Source: Xylogone sp. PMI_703 (taxonomy: Eukaryota > Ascomycota > Leotiomycetes). Taken from it: DNA of 64,000 bases. The stretch spans positions 372,001-436,000 of the forward strand of contig JAJTUQ010000010.1 in assembly GCA_021399445.1 (NCBI GenBank), in the 5' to 3' direction. Positions 22,890 through 32,517 of the stretch are shown here, piece after piece. Position numbers and translations under genes: made by a program. Every line of letters begins with the position of its first letter. Positions within the stretch are counted from its first letter, which is position 1. A model generated the notes under the pieces. That model ran no database searches. It had not been told where the DNA came from and saw nothing but the letters and a program-made list of their open reading frames with translations.

Positions 22890-23485
22890 GATCACATTTG
22901 TTCAAACGAGTGTATAGTGCCCTACGTGTAAGGAGTATTCCAAGCGAAAATTCGCTTGAGTTGGAGTTTGACTTGGAACAATTAAGAGAGAGGCATCACG
23001 GAATCGTGGTGAGGAAAGGTTGCGCTCAAAACAAGAAACAGTCCCTAGATCGTGTTTCCTGAGCTATTTTAGGTGGCTGAAAGCTGTGCCACATGCATGA
23101 ATGAGATCCAGGCTCGTTGTAGAAAAAGGGTAGCCAATTGGGCCTAGAGGCAGCATAGCTCAGCGGTTATAAGAGTCCACAAGAGTCCACTAAAGTCCGC
23201 AGGAGGCTTCGCCTCTTTGATTAATTCGCCACAGCCTGCTGCTTTCATCCAAGTGCCGGGGACTCTTGATGTAACTCGATGCGCTGAAACAGGGGGACGC
23301 TTGGCCGTCTGTACGTAAAACCACGTAAAGCTACAGGCCAATTCATCCTGGCATTGCGATATAGCTCCCGTTATTTCCAGATCGGCTACAGTATTAGATT
23401 TAGCTCGCCCCTCCGTCTCCGGGACTTGTTATTATGCTTAAATGTTGGTGATTAACAGACTTTTTCCTGCCCAAAGCTCCTAACA
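22890..23485. other. Divergent promoter region
   Basis: Region between the membrane-protein gene and the secreted-protein gene. It holds a palindromic CCAATTGG (23134-23141), which carries a CCAAT box on both strands, and a small GAGGC-TTC-GCCTC hairpin near 23206. Near-repeats of AGTCCAC occur at 23173-23200. A tRNA-like start near 23149 was rejected. Confidence 0.5.
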
Positions 23486-24257
23486 ATGCGGATCAATAAC
23501 ATCTCCATCTTGCGCCTTCTACTTGTCGCGACTACAGCGTCACTTGCGCAATGTAAAACAACCACTAAAAAGGAAGGCTTTACCTTTCCAAAGGCCGTCA
23601 ATGCCTCCCATCCAAACGTGGCCAATTTGTCCGTGCACTCAGGCGACAGCTTGATCGTGGAATATACACCGCTGCCGTATTTGACTACGGTGACCATTGA
23701 CATGAACTGCTACGATTCTGTGGAGGACGCTGTGAAGAGCAGAACCACTGAAGGCGATGTATCTAGTTCTTTTGGTGCTCTTGGCCCGTGTAAGTCAGTC
23801 CTAAGCAGCTGAACGCGATATATCCCATATGCCAGGCGGGTTCACCAATGCTGACTGATATACCTCTATGAAACTAGACAATAGCACTGGTAGGATTTTA
23901 TGGGAGTTCCCGCTTCTCAGCGAAAGCTCGGGATACTGTCAGTTGATCCTCTTCAACCGTTCTATCGCAAGCTGCTCCTGGGGTCTCTTCAGCGTGTATT
24001 CCTTGGTCCTAGATGCCAACGCCAATACTCCGCTCTTTTATTCTCCAGTGTTTAAACTTTCACCAAACGCGACTCGAGAACCTACGGAATGGACAGGCAA
24101 GAAGGGGGCGGCCACCTCGATTGACCCAACACCACTTGCCCCTATCGTATCCATTACCTGCCCAATGGGAGGAATCCCACCAAGGGACGATCCAATATTC
24201 CCCGTCACAATCGATCATTGGCCACCGCTAGGGGATAACGTTGAATTTCCAATATAA
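23486..24257 (+). CDS. Small secreted protein of unknown function
   Basis: Two exons, 23486-23789 and 23878-24257 (GTAAGT...TAG intron of 88 nt), give 227 residues. The first 23 residues (MRINNISILRLLLVATTASLAQC) form a clear signal peptide. The mature protein has several N-glycosylation sites (NASH, NLSV, NSTG, NRSI, NATR) and cysteines that could pair. There is no membrane anchor or catalytic motif. I do not recognise the family. Small glycosylated secreted proteins of fungi include candidate effectors, but nothing here demonstrates that. It is divergent from the DUF3176-like membrane protein. Confidence 0.65.
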
Positions 24258-25327
24258 GTGCTGCCACGAACTCTTGACAGAACACCGGTTTCTACTTTGA
24301 TATGCCTGTCTAAGTTCTATCCTTAATGCCCTGAGAGTATGTTTGAAGTCGACCAGGCGGGGACGAAAGTCCTTGGTTGGAATGCACGCCAGTATCGTCA
24401 AGCTCCTTTTCCAGGCATGGCACGCTGCCCATCCGTCCATCAAAATTCACAATTGTTGCATTACGGCATCGAGATACTGACATCGCACCGCACCTTTAGA
24501 GCATGACGAGAGACGCAGACGCTGCGCAGGGTGCTTTTTTGAATTTTGAGGTGTGTCTCTCCACTTCAAAATTCATAATTTGCTTTGTCCGAAGTAGCTA
24601 GTAGAAATGAGTAATGGCTTCTCTCGCAGGGGGCAGGAGGACTATCCACAAGCTGTAAAAAGGGCTCACGTTAACGCTGTAGAGGTAATTTAGCATATAC
24701 TAGAAACGTACTAGGCCAGCTGGACGAATCGTCCGATTATAAGTGGCAACCGGGTTGATTATCAACCAACGGACAGGCAGAGATTGTATACATGTCTCAT
24801 CCATCAGATGCACCTGCAGCCTCAAAATCTATGACGGACTACAGCCACGCAAGGACGAGGAATAGCTATGTCGGAGAAAGCATATCGAGAAATGTATCTT
24901 TTAGTATTACACTATACTGACTGGACTATGGACTGGACCGTGGTCCTGTCCAAGACCAGACCGTAATTTCGGTTTGCAGTTCGAAAATAGTGAATCTTCG
25001 CTAATTTCTTCGGCACACTGGCGTGGTCGTCACGCAGGGATGACGTGCATGCCAGAGATCCTGTACCTTACTTTATAACTTCCTGGGCGCCCTCACAAAC
25101 TCGACCAGGTAACACGACAACTAACGAAGTGATATAACCAGGCTCCCGTCCCCTCGTCATTAATTTCTTCAACTTTTACTTTGAATGGGAAAAAAAGGTT
25201 TCTCGCTTCTCGCTCTGAATTCAACCAATATCATAGATTAACTAATAATATCATGGATTACCTCTGCAAAGCCTGCTTATGACACACTATCGCCTCCAAA
25301 GGAACATTACTACAATTTCCTCTTATA
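24258..25327. other. Intergenic region
   Basis: No gene supported. Around 24915-24965 there is a cluster of GGAC/GTCC elements forming imperfect inverted repeats (GGACC-GT-GGTCC core). The right end should hold the promoter of the gene at 25328. Confidence 0.5.
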
Positions 25328-25717
25328 ATGGATCGTGATCCTACCACCACGGTGCCCGATTTACGCAACAAAACGCAAGCCGAGCTAGAAGCTATCGTTG
25401 CCGCTTATACCAAGAAGCATGGCCCTCCAGACGAGTCCCACTATGATGGCGAGAAGAATACGCTCTTTGGCTGGACGGAGGATGGCAAGGGTGTCTGGGT
25501 TTTGCCTGCCACAAAAGCCAATTTTGAGCGTTTTGAGGATATAGGTAGATCGCTGCCTGATCGAGGACATAATGAGCATTCTCAATGTGAAATTATGAGG
25601 TTGGCAGGCGCAGAGTTTTTTGCGGATTGGAGAGACTCAGATAGAGCAAGAGCAGTGAAGGAGATACAAACTAAAGCACAAGATCAATGTGGCAACTGTG
25701 ATTCGCGTCAAATTTGA
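25328..25717 (+). CDS. Small hypothetical protein
   Basis: Single frame of 129 residues starting MDRDPTTTVPDLRNKTQ. It is hydrophilic, with no signal peptide or membrane segment. The central part (KNTLFGWTEDGKGVWVLP) looks like a compact beta-rich unit and the C-terminus is helical with a CGNC pair. Composition is protein-like and the ATG follows a plausible 5' leader, but I know no family. It could be lineage-specific. Translation is the only support. Confidence 0.45.
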   Translation: MDRDPTTTVPDLRNKTQAELEAIVAAYTKKHGPPDESHYDGEKNTLFGWTEDGKGVWVLPATKANFERFEDIGRSLPDRGHNEHSQCEIMRLAGAEFFADWRDSDRARAVKEIQTKAQDQCGNCDSRQI

Positions 25718-26689
25718 AGGGTAATATGGCTGAGAGCTGAGATCAGGAATAAGTGGCTATGTCAGTGAGGATATATGTATTTTGATGGAACTTAGCATAG
25801 TATAAAAGAAGTGAGAAGGGAATTAATTGAGTTATAACGAAGCCAGAAGCTATAGCTACTCTATTGCTCATATGGTTGCTACGCATTGGCACATTCACTA
25901 GGATCGGCTTTAGCATACCGCTCATACGAATGGATTTTCGAAGATGCCCGCCCACAGCTGTTCTGTGCTGACTAGTAACCTGCCATATCCAAGACTTCAG
26001 CTGCGTCCCAATTGTCTCGAGCATTTGGGTACCACTCGGCACCAAATGCTTTCAGATTTTGGATGTGAACATCCATCTGGTAAGTGTTAACACGCAATAG
26101 AACGACGATGAGGTCTTCTTCAGGGAGCAACTAGAGCAAATTCCTTACATCTGTCGTAACTGGCAATTCGTTGTACTGGTCCTAGAGGTTCGTTAGTCAT
26201 ATAAAGGTATATACAGAGAGTTGGAATACAGCAATATAAGAGACAGCCCAGCACCCCCTACTCCCTTTGGGTGGGAGGGTGAGGGAGTGTGGGTTCTAAA
26301 GTTCGAGGAGGGTCCTGATTAGGTAAGTAACTGCATCTTCATCTAATTAAAACTTGTATTCGAAGTTTAGCTTTATCTTGAAGAGTCTTGGATGGCCGTA
26401 TTTGTACAATATATATATTGAAAATCCACATCCCGTCCAAATGTCCTTGAGTGGGTTATAGGCTAGATTTCGAGGACATTCCTAGGCGTTGCTTAGGTGA
26501 GCAACACTTAATCTACTTAATTGATCATTGCGGTTTATATACATAGACCGGGTGCTCGACATACTACTTATAACACCGCAATTTCTTCAAATTTTATCAC
26601 ACGTCCCTATTATCGCTTTTCGATATCAAGCATTCAACAAGATATAGAGCCATCGCGTAAAAGCACCTCAGTGGCGATCTTCTGGGCTC
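25718..26689. other. Intergenic region with a G-quadruplex motif
   Basis: Between the 3' ends of the small gene at 25328 and the P450 at 26690. No gene supported. It contains the four-run G motif at 26269-26285, flanked by ACTCCCT and AGGGAGT as an inverted repeat. Confidence 0.6.
26269..26285 (+). other. G-quadruplex-forming motif
   Basis: GGGTGGGAGGGTGAGGG has four G3 runs with loops of 1, 1 and 3 nt, a textbook quadruplex pattern, in otherwise AT-rich intergenic DNA about 400 bp past the P450 stop codon. Confidence 0.7.
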
Positions 26690-28611
26690 TCAAAGGAACT
26701 GTGACTTTTCATACTTGGAAAAGATATCCGTCTGCGCTTGTGCCAATTCTTTCATAATAGTCTCTCGTCGCTTCTCCGATCTCACCTTGATGCTACAAGG
26801 GAAGTCATATGCGCAAGCAGTGAGGCCTTCCCTGTAACCGGTGACTATATCTGTGTCAGGCATGATTGGCTCCCCAGTTGTGGGATCAGTCTTCGGCTCA
26901 AACGAGAACGCCCAGATGAGTTTCGAGATGGCATGGAAAAGATTGCGGTCAGCCAAATGGATTCCTGGACATAACCGACGGCCATTACCTGTTTCATGGT
27001 GTTAATTTATATAAAAGACACCATAAGACAGCTCTGTACAAACCATATCCATAATGATCCCGCTGATCGTAATCAGCAGAGTTCGCATACTCAGCTGCGA
27101 GCATTGTGCGGCCCTTGTAGTGATCCGGGTCAAAAGTGTCGGAATTTGGAAATTTGGCCTCGTCATGATGAAGACCCCAGACGTTGACGAAGCAAATGGT
27201 ACCCTTAGGCAAGAATTTTCCATCTACCCATTCGTCTTTGGAGTAGGAATCTAGTCAGTTTAATTCTGCGTAAACAGTTTAATGAATGGACAATACCTTC
27301 TGATAGAGCATGGGGGATCCCCAAAGGAGCGACAGGCCTCCACCTCATTGCTTCTTTAATAAGGGTAGCTATATATGGTAGCTTAGTGTAATCGGACCAA
27401 GCAGGACACCTATCATCACCGACGACAGCATCAATCTCCGCCTGTGCTTTCTTCTGCACATCTGGAAATGCTAACAAAGCCTGGATGCAGGATGTAACGG
27501 CGGTAGCTGAGGTGTCGGAACCCCCTTTTATGGCCACACCTCCAAGCAAGGCGATTTGGTGCGTAGTCAACCCATTTTTGTCTCCTTGATCCAACAGACG
27601 GTCCATGATGCAGTTTACAGAACCTGATGTCTCTCGCCTTTTTTTGATTGAGTGTAGGAGGCCAAGATAAAGGTCATCTAGTTCATCACGAACCGTTGTG
27701 GCTCGAGTTATCCAGTTTCCCAGCCATCGCTCAGGGAGTAGCTTCAAGAAGGGATAAAAGTCAACCGGTGGTGTTGCGCCAAACTCATTCACTCTTGCCC
27801 AAAGCTCAACTAGCGCATTAAGTCTCTTTGAATGAGGAGCATTAATAGAGGGGGAACGAATACCATAGACTTTCGATGTGGTCAACCGCCGCATCTTATC
27901 TGCATAAAGAGTTGTAATTGACAAAGCCTACACTCACCTATAGTCATAATGATACTGTTGCTAAATCTCTTAAGATGGGTCGTCCAATCATCCGGTGATT
28001 GAAGTATATCATACAGTAATTGGACAGCTTCTGCGTGCTGGATCTTTGCATGCTCCTTTTCACATAAAGACTCTGTTAAATCCTGATGGATCAACTTTCG
28101 TAGCAATCGCCAAGTGGGTGTGTTATCCATCCATAGAAGATGGTCGTATTGAGTAACAAGTTTCTGTGACACTTCAGATGTTGGACGATTGCTAGAGATA
28201 ACGCTTCTTTTGTCCATGAGTTGTTTAATAATCCGGCGATCTGTAAGGACCACTGCGGTGGCAGGCCCAAGTTTGAGGCTGTACATTCCTCCATACTTTT
28301 TGGCCCATTCAGTGAATCTAAGACGGTTAGCTAAATCGACGACATCAACCCGTGGTCATGCAAACGGAAGCGTACTGGAGGTATGCTTTGTGCTTGGGAA
28401 TTTGATGCAAGTTCCCAATTATTGGCAAGGTCGGCGGTCCTGACGGCCAACGTTAGTGACCTGTAAATGCCATGCAGGATATTTAGTTGAGGAGCCATAT
28501 ACCATCTGGCAAATTACGGCCTCGCCTCCCAACGTAGAAGTAGATGTATAGCAGCGAGCTTGCTACTAAGAAGATGCAGGCGGGGAGAGAAAACGTAGAA
28601 AGCACAGCCAT
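26690..28611 (-). CDS. Cytochrome P450 monooxygenase (CYP64-like class)
   Basis: Six exons: 28611-28503, 28439-28376, 28317-27938, 27869-27297, 27235-27044 and 26988-26690, giving 538 residues. One N-terminal membrane anchor (residues about 7-27) is followed by LPDGPPTLPIIGNLHQ. The oxygen-binding motif is KGGSDTSA (GGSDT 300-304), the ExxR is EAMR (357-360), and the heme loop YGNGRRLCPG places the thiolate at Cys446. The GNGRRLCPG loop and overall layout match the fungal group that includes O-methylsterigmatocystin oxidoreductase-like P450s. It is the left-most enzyme of a run of oxidative genes to 47 kb and may belong to that cluster, although 1.5 kb separates it from the cupin gene. Confidence 0.9.
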
Positions 28612-29350
28612 GATTGCGAATATGATATGGAGTTGGAGCACTATTAAACGTTATCGAAATGTAAGATTGGGCTCAAGATGGACGGTTCGAGGGAGATATA
28701 CCTTTACCGTGAGGAGTGCTTCAACCTCGCAATGGAGGCAACTGTGGAGTTGATTACTGATTCTGCTGGCAGGTTGCATTACATTCAATCGCAGCCGCGG
28801 ATAGCAGTGAGCTAAAGCTGGGGTTCCGTAAGTAAAGCAGCTGATTCGATCAACTCCAAATCGCAACTCTTCTCCCGTTGGGGGTGGCATATTATTAGCG
28901 CCGGGTACTAACTAGTTCATGAGGGGCCTCCACACTTTGCTCGAAGTTCCGCGAAGTACCATATTCAGAATCATCCGAGGCTCACACGAGAAAGGGCATC
29001 CTTGAGGAGAAGCGACCATTGGTGTCTGAGTTTCTCTACAGAGGCTCTTAGGGGAATTACATTTGTTCGGGTACAGAGCATACCGGTGTCTCTATAGTGG
29101 AAATGATTAGATTGTGCACAGTGCTCATGAAACAGATTTCAAGCAAGGCAAAAATCTAATACATATTTGAACTTTTCGCCATAAAAGTACAAACATCCTT
29201 TACTACAAGTAAGCTTCACCTCGGAAGTTGTCACTCGCGCCATAGTACTAATAGTGTATGATAGAGCAATGGGAGGCAGAGTAGTATCTGGACTACTTTA
29301 AAATACTAGCTTTTATGGTTGATCTAGTTCGACCTTGGTTATGTCCAATA

Positions 29351-29425
29351 GTGCTCTCCAGGAATCGAACACCTATAGCACCTATAGTATCTAACGTACT
29401 TATGGTTCAGCAACTGAACTACCCC
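29351..29425 (-). other. Degenerate tRNA-like (Pol III box) element
   Basis: The minus strand has an A-box-like TAGTTCAGTTG (29421-29411) inside a perfect D-arm (GTTC...GAAC) and a B-box-like GTTCGATTCC (29370-29361) at tRNA spacing. The acceptor and T stems do not pair, and a 9-nt unit CTATAGGTG is duplicated between the boxes. It is more likely a decayed tRNA or tRNA-derived SINE fragment than a functional tRNA. Confidence 0.3.
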
Positions 29426-29740
29426 AATTTTGAGCCATACCAAGCGAGCTTTATGAACTGCGAATAGAGCTCTCTAATACCGTCTTAAATCAAATAAAGT
29501 GGTACTTGGAAAGCAAATTTACATAATAAACACCTACACTTCCACAAGAAGATATGAGTGGACATCCTCCTCTTGGTTACCAAGATCTTATTTTGACTTC
29601 TCGCCATATGCACTCCAGCTAACGGTTACGGCTCTTGCCTGATTGGGTTTAGCTTATATGTGACTGTTCCTTGTAACATTTCCATATTGACGTAGTTATA
29701 CAAGAGTTGTGCGAATTTTATAAAATAATTACGCATATGA

Positions 29741-29865
29741 GTTGTTGGGTTGAGTTAAGTTACCAACTCAGCCCAACCCAACTCAAACTCAGCTACTTTT
29801 TGACGTGCTCAAATTCAACTCAAATTAAACTCAGCCAACTCAAGTTTAACTTGAATTGTTGAGTA
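29741..29865. repeat. TTGGGTTGAGTT / AACTCAACCC low-complexity inverted patch
   Basis: Multiple copies of GTTGGGTTGAGTT-like words on the left and CCCAACCCAACTCAAACTC-like words on the right give an imperfect inverted structure. Similar heptad-like sequences occur at ends of some DNA transposons, but no transposase is nearby. Confidence 0.45.
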
Positions 29866-30088
29866 ATTTTTACACACGCTAACTATGTGGCATATTTAAG
29901 ATTCAGAAACTAATGACAGTGTGTATTTTACTAATGTGGGTTGGGATTGAGAGAAAATAACGACGCTGCTTCATGTTTATGATTTTCTGTTGAAGAAACC
30001 TAATTGATCTCCTATCTTGCAAGAAATCTGGTATCTTAATACTACTCTCAACCTTCTCTCTTCTTGGGCTGAACCACTAGACAGCCAA

Positions 30089-30682
30089 TCAACTATCATT
30101 CCCACTTAGTGGGATCTCTCCTTCGCTTCGCCCTAGATCCTCTTTCAACGACTTTCCTCCTACTTCGACTGGCAGAGAGTCTTGTAAGATGTAGACCACT
30201 CTCGTCCATTCAGTTTTGCTAGGATTGCGCCAGGCATGGTTCGTTCCCCGCTGAATGCACACGTCCCCTCGCTGTAGAAGTTGTATCTCACCTGAATCCA
30301 GGATCAACTCGATCGAGCCTTCTAGAACAATGCCATAATCGAGACTTTGTGTACGATGCATCATGGATTCGAATCCAGGAGCGAAGTCTACATAACGCAA
30401 GACGGTACCGCCAGGATTGACCAGCCCTAACTTTCCTGAGTTCAACCTTTGATCGTGCTTGATTATGTCCAGATCTTTGTTCATCGAGACAGGAAATTCG
30501 AATGTAGTAAATGCCACATTGAACGCCATTCCACCGCTATCAATTGACTGCCATTTCGCCGGACGCCTTTCCTGCACAGTCGTGTTGCCAGTAGATGGAT
30601 CGTGACCTGTTATGTATGCCGTCAAGCCGGGCAAATGTTGCGCCAATTGGCCCTCGGAAGGTGGGCGTGATTGTGAAGACAT
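30089..30682 (-). CDS. Cupin-domain protein
   Basis: Single exon of 197 residues from the ATG at 30682. An upstream ATG at 30715 would add 11 mostly hydrophobic residues; MSSQSRPPSEG is the more usual beginning. The C-terminal half is one cupin barrel: VDFAPGFESMMHRTQSLDYG and GIVLEGSIELILDSGEIQLL, then RGDVCIQRGTNHAWRN, with possible metal ligands His in MMHRT and His in NHAW. This small fungal cupin type often sits in metabolite gene clusters, and the biochemical role of most members is unknown. It is divergent from the extradiol dioxygenase across 374 bp, suggesting joint expression. Confidence 0.85.
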   Translation of the reverse strand: MSSQSRPPSEGQLAQHLPGLTAYITGHDPSTGNTTVQERRPAKWQSIDSGGMAFNVAFTTFEFPVSMNKDLDIIKHDQRLNSGKLGLVNPGGTVLRYVDFAPGFESMMHRTQSLDYGIVLEGSIELILDSGEIQLLQRGDVCIQRGTNHAWRNPSKTEWTRVVYILQDSLPVEVGGKSLKEDLGRSEGEIPLSGNDS

Positions 30683-31056
30683 TTTCTCATAGATGAACCA
30701 ACATATGAGTCCCAATCCGAGACTCTTTCCTTGAGTTCTTATTGTATCCTATCAGCGGTTGACTGAGAGCCCGAGAATTGCTTAACCGGAATGCTGGGGA
30801 CTCCGCGATGACAAATAGTACCAGTCATGTGAAGATCGCCACGGAACCCCATTTTCTCTCCACCTTCAATCAGCCTTCTGGGGGTAGATTTTCTGGGGTA
30901 TGCCTTCGCAAGGTCATTGCCCCTGATGTTTAGTTCAAGATTGGATACAATGCTCCCCTTCAGTATCTGGAAATTTCATGCTTGGAGTGGGCCTGCTCAC
31001 CCTCTATACAGTTACTCTGCCAACCCTCTGTTCATTTTATCAATTCAAGCTTGACT
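30683..31056. promoter_or_regulatory. Bidirectional promoter of the cupin and dioxygenase genes
   Basis: 374 bp between divergent start codons. It contains CGG...CCG near 30788-30806 (13 nt apart), repeated TGGGG words, and CTCTATACAG about 55 bp before the dioxygenase ATG as a possible TATA-like element. Assignment as a shared promoter follows from the gene arrangement. Confidence 0.45.
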
Positions 31057-32093
31057 ATGGGTAAGTAGTCAATGTCGAAATCTTCTTGCTAATTACTAAG
31101 TGCTTCAAGGTCTAACACCGGTATATTTCTTCTCACATGGCTCCACGCGAATGTTGGAGGCCGAGACTGAATCGGGCGAGTATTGGAGGAAGTGTGGTGA
31201 AGAAGCTATCGCCCATAATATTAAGGGGATTGTAATAATGGTATACCAGCACGCTCTATATCGCTTCTAACAAGGCGAGCACTCATAAAAAGGACCTAAT
31301 TGCGCTTTATACGAACCCTTCGTTGGCAATGGCTAACTAGTGCTGCTAGGGTGCACACTGGGCATGTCTTGGAGACAAGATTGAAGTTGCAACGAATCCA
31401 AATCCAGGCAAAAGTCCGTGTCCATTTGTAAATCCGGCTCTTTATCAAGATTGGAAACCAAACCCTGATTTGGTCACCGCTGAGCGATGCATTACTATGC
31501 TTGCCGCTGAAGGATACAACGTTGGCGCAAATCCAGACTTCGAATGGATTCACGATACGTATCTAGTGCTCATTAATATGTTTCCGGACTTTTCAAAATG
31601 TCCGCCGACAACCATTATCTCTATGAATGCACGCTACGATCCTTGGTACCACGTCAAAGTCGGTGCTACGCTTCGCTCTCTACGAAAAGAAGGGTATCTT
31701 CTTATAGGCACGGGTGGAGCAGTACACAATCTGTACCGAAATGCATGGACCGATATGCTGCTTTATCGAGAGTCGTTGGGCCAGGAGAGGCCACCTGAGT
31801 CGTGGGCTCTTAATTTCAGACAAGCAACAGAGGACGTCGTGACCAAAAACAGAGGCCCAGCCTTGAGGAGAGCTATGGTCCGATTGATGCAACACCCAGC
31901 GTATCGTGAGGCGCAAGCTACAGATGATCACTGGATGCCCGCATTGTTCGCTGCAGGTGCTGCTGGCGATTGGGAAGATGTAGCAGAGCCGAATGTTCTC
32001 TCTGCTGAGACGTGGGAGTTGGTTAACATGTGCAACTCGCAGTTCACATTCGGTACGTATGGGACGGGTAAATACGGGAAGGTTGTGGAATAG
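31057..32093 (+). CDS. LigB-type extradiol ring-cleavage dioxygenase (DODA-like)
   Basis: Three exons: 31057-31060 (only ATGG), 31110-31240 and 31350-32093, giving 292 residues. The protein starts MGLTPVYFFSHGSTRM, with a conserved His in FFSHGS, and continues to the GAHW motif (residues 46-49) and the catalytic region RSLRKEGYLLIGTGGAVHN with a further His. These are features of class III extradiol dioxygenases of the LigB/4,5-DOPA-dioxygenase group, which use a mononuclear metal to open catechol rings next to the hydroxyls. The tiny first exon is supported by the GTAAGT donor and by the normal N-terminus it creates. It shares a promoter with the cupin gene and lies near a phenol-hydroxylase-type monooxygenase, which fits a ring-hydroxylation and ring-opening route. 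Confidence 0.88.
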
Positions 32094-32517
32094 GAGGACC
32101 AGAAGTTGCCATTAACCAGGATGCTTTCTTTCGCGGCAAGAATAATCCCAAATATCTTACTATTAAATATAAAATGTGACTAAATTGGGGTGTAAATTAC
32201 GGATGTTGGCAATGTATATTTACATGAGAATAGAAGGAATAACCCAGTGTAATAAGATATATTCTATATATAACCTAATCTAGAATGTTGTCAGATAATT
32301 ATTTACATCGCCGTTCATGTTGCTATATGTGATCTTTATCTGAAACTTATTTCCTGATCCTACTTCTTGATTATCTTCACATTAGATGATTCAAGAATTT
32401 GCCAGGGCAGAATTCTTTAGTAGCTAAGCAGTTATATTTATGTACACCCTAAAGGGAAAATATTGTTTGTAATGACACTTCACAGTCTTTTTCAATGTTA
32501 TCGTCTACGAATTTTTA
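32094..32517. other. Convergent 3' intergenic region
   Basis: Between the stops of the dioxygenase and the aldehyde-dehydrogenase-like gene. AT-rich, probably containing both transcript ends. No gene seen. Confidence 0.6.

Larger units (their letters stand above)
28612..30088. other. Intergenic region with tRNA-like and repetitive sequence
   Basis: No protein gene supported. It contains a degenerate tRNA-like element at 29351-29425 and a low-complexity TTGGGTTGAGTT-type repeat patch at 29741-29865. It may be an old insertion site separating the P450 from the cluster core. Confidence 0.5.

Noticed and set aside
23149..23243. tRNA-like start GGCAGCATAGCTCAGCGG with a distant TGCTGCT that could close an acceptor stem
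   Set aside because: No B box or T arm, no anticodon arm that pairs, and the span of 95 nt would need an odd intron.
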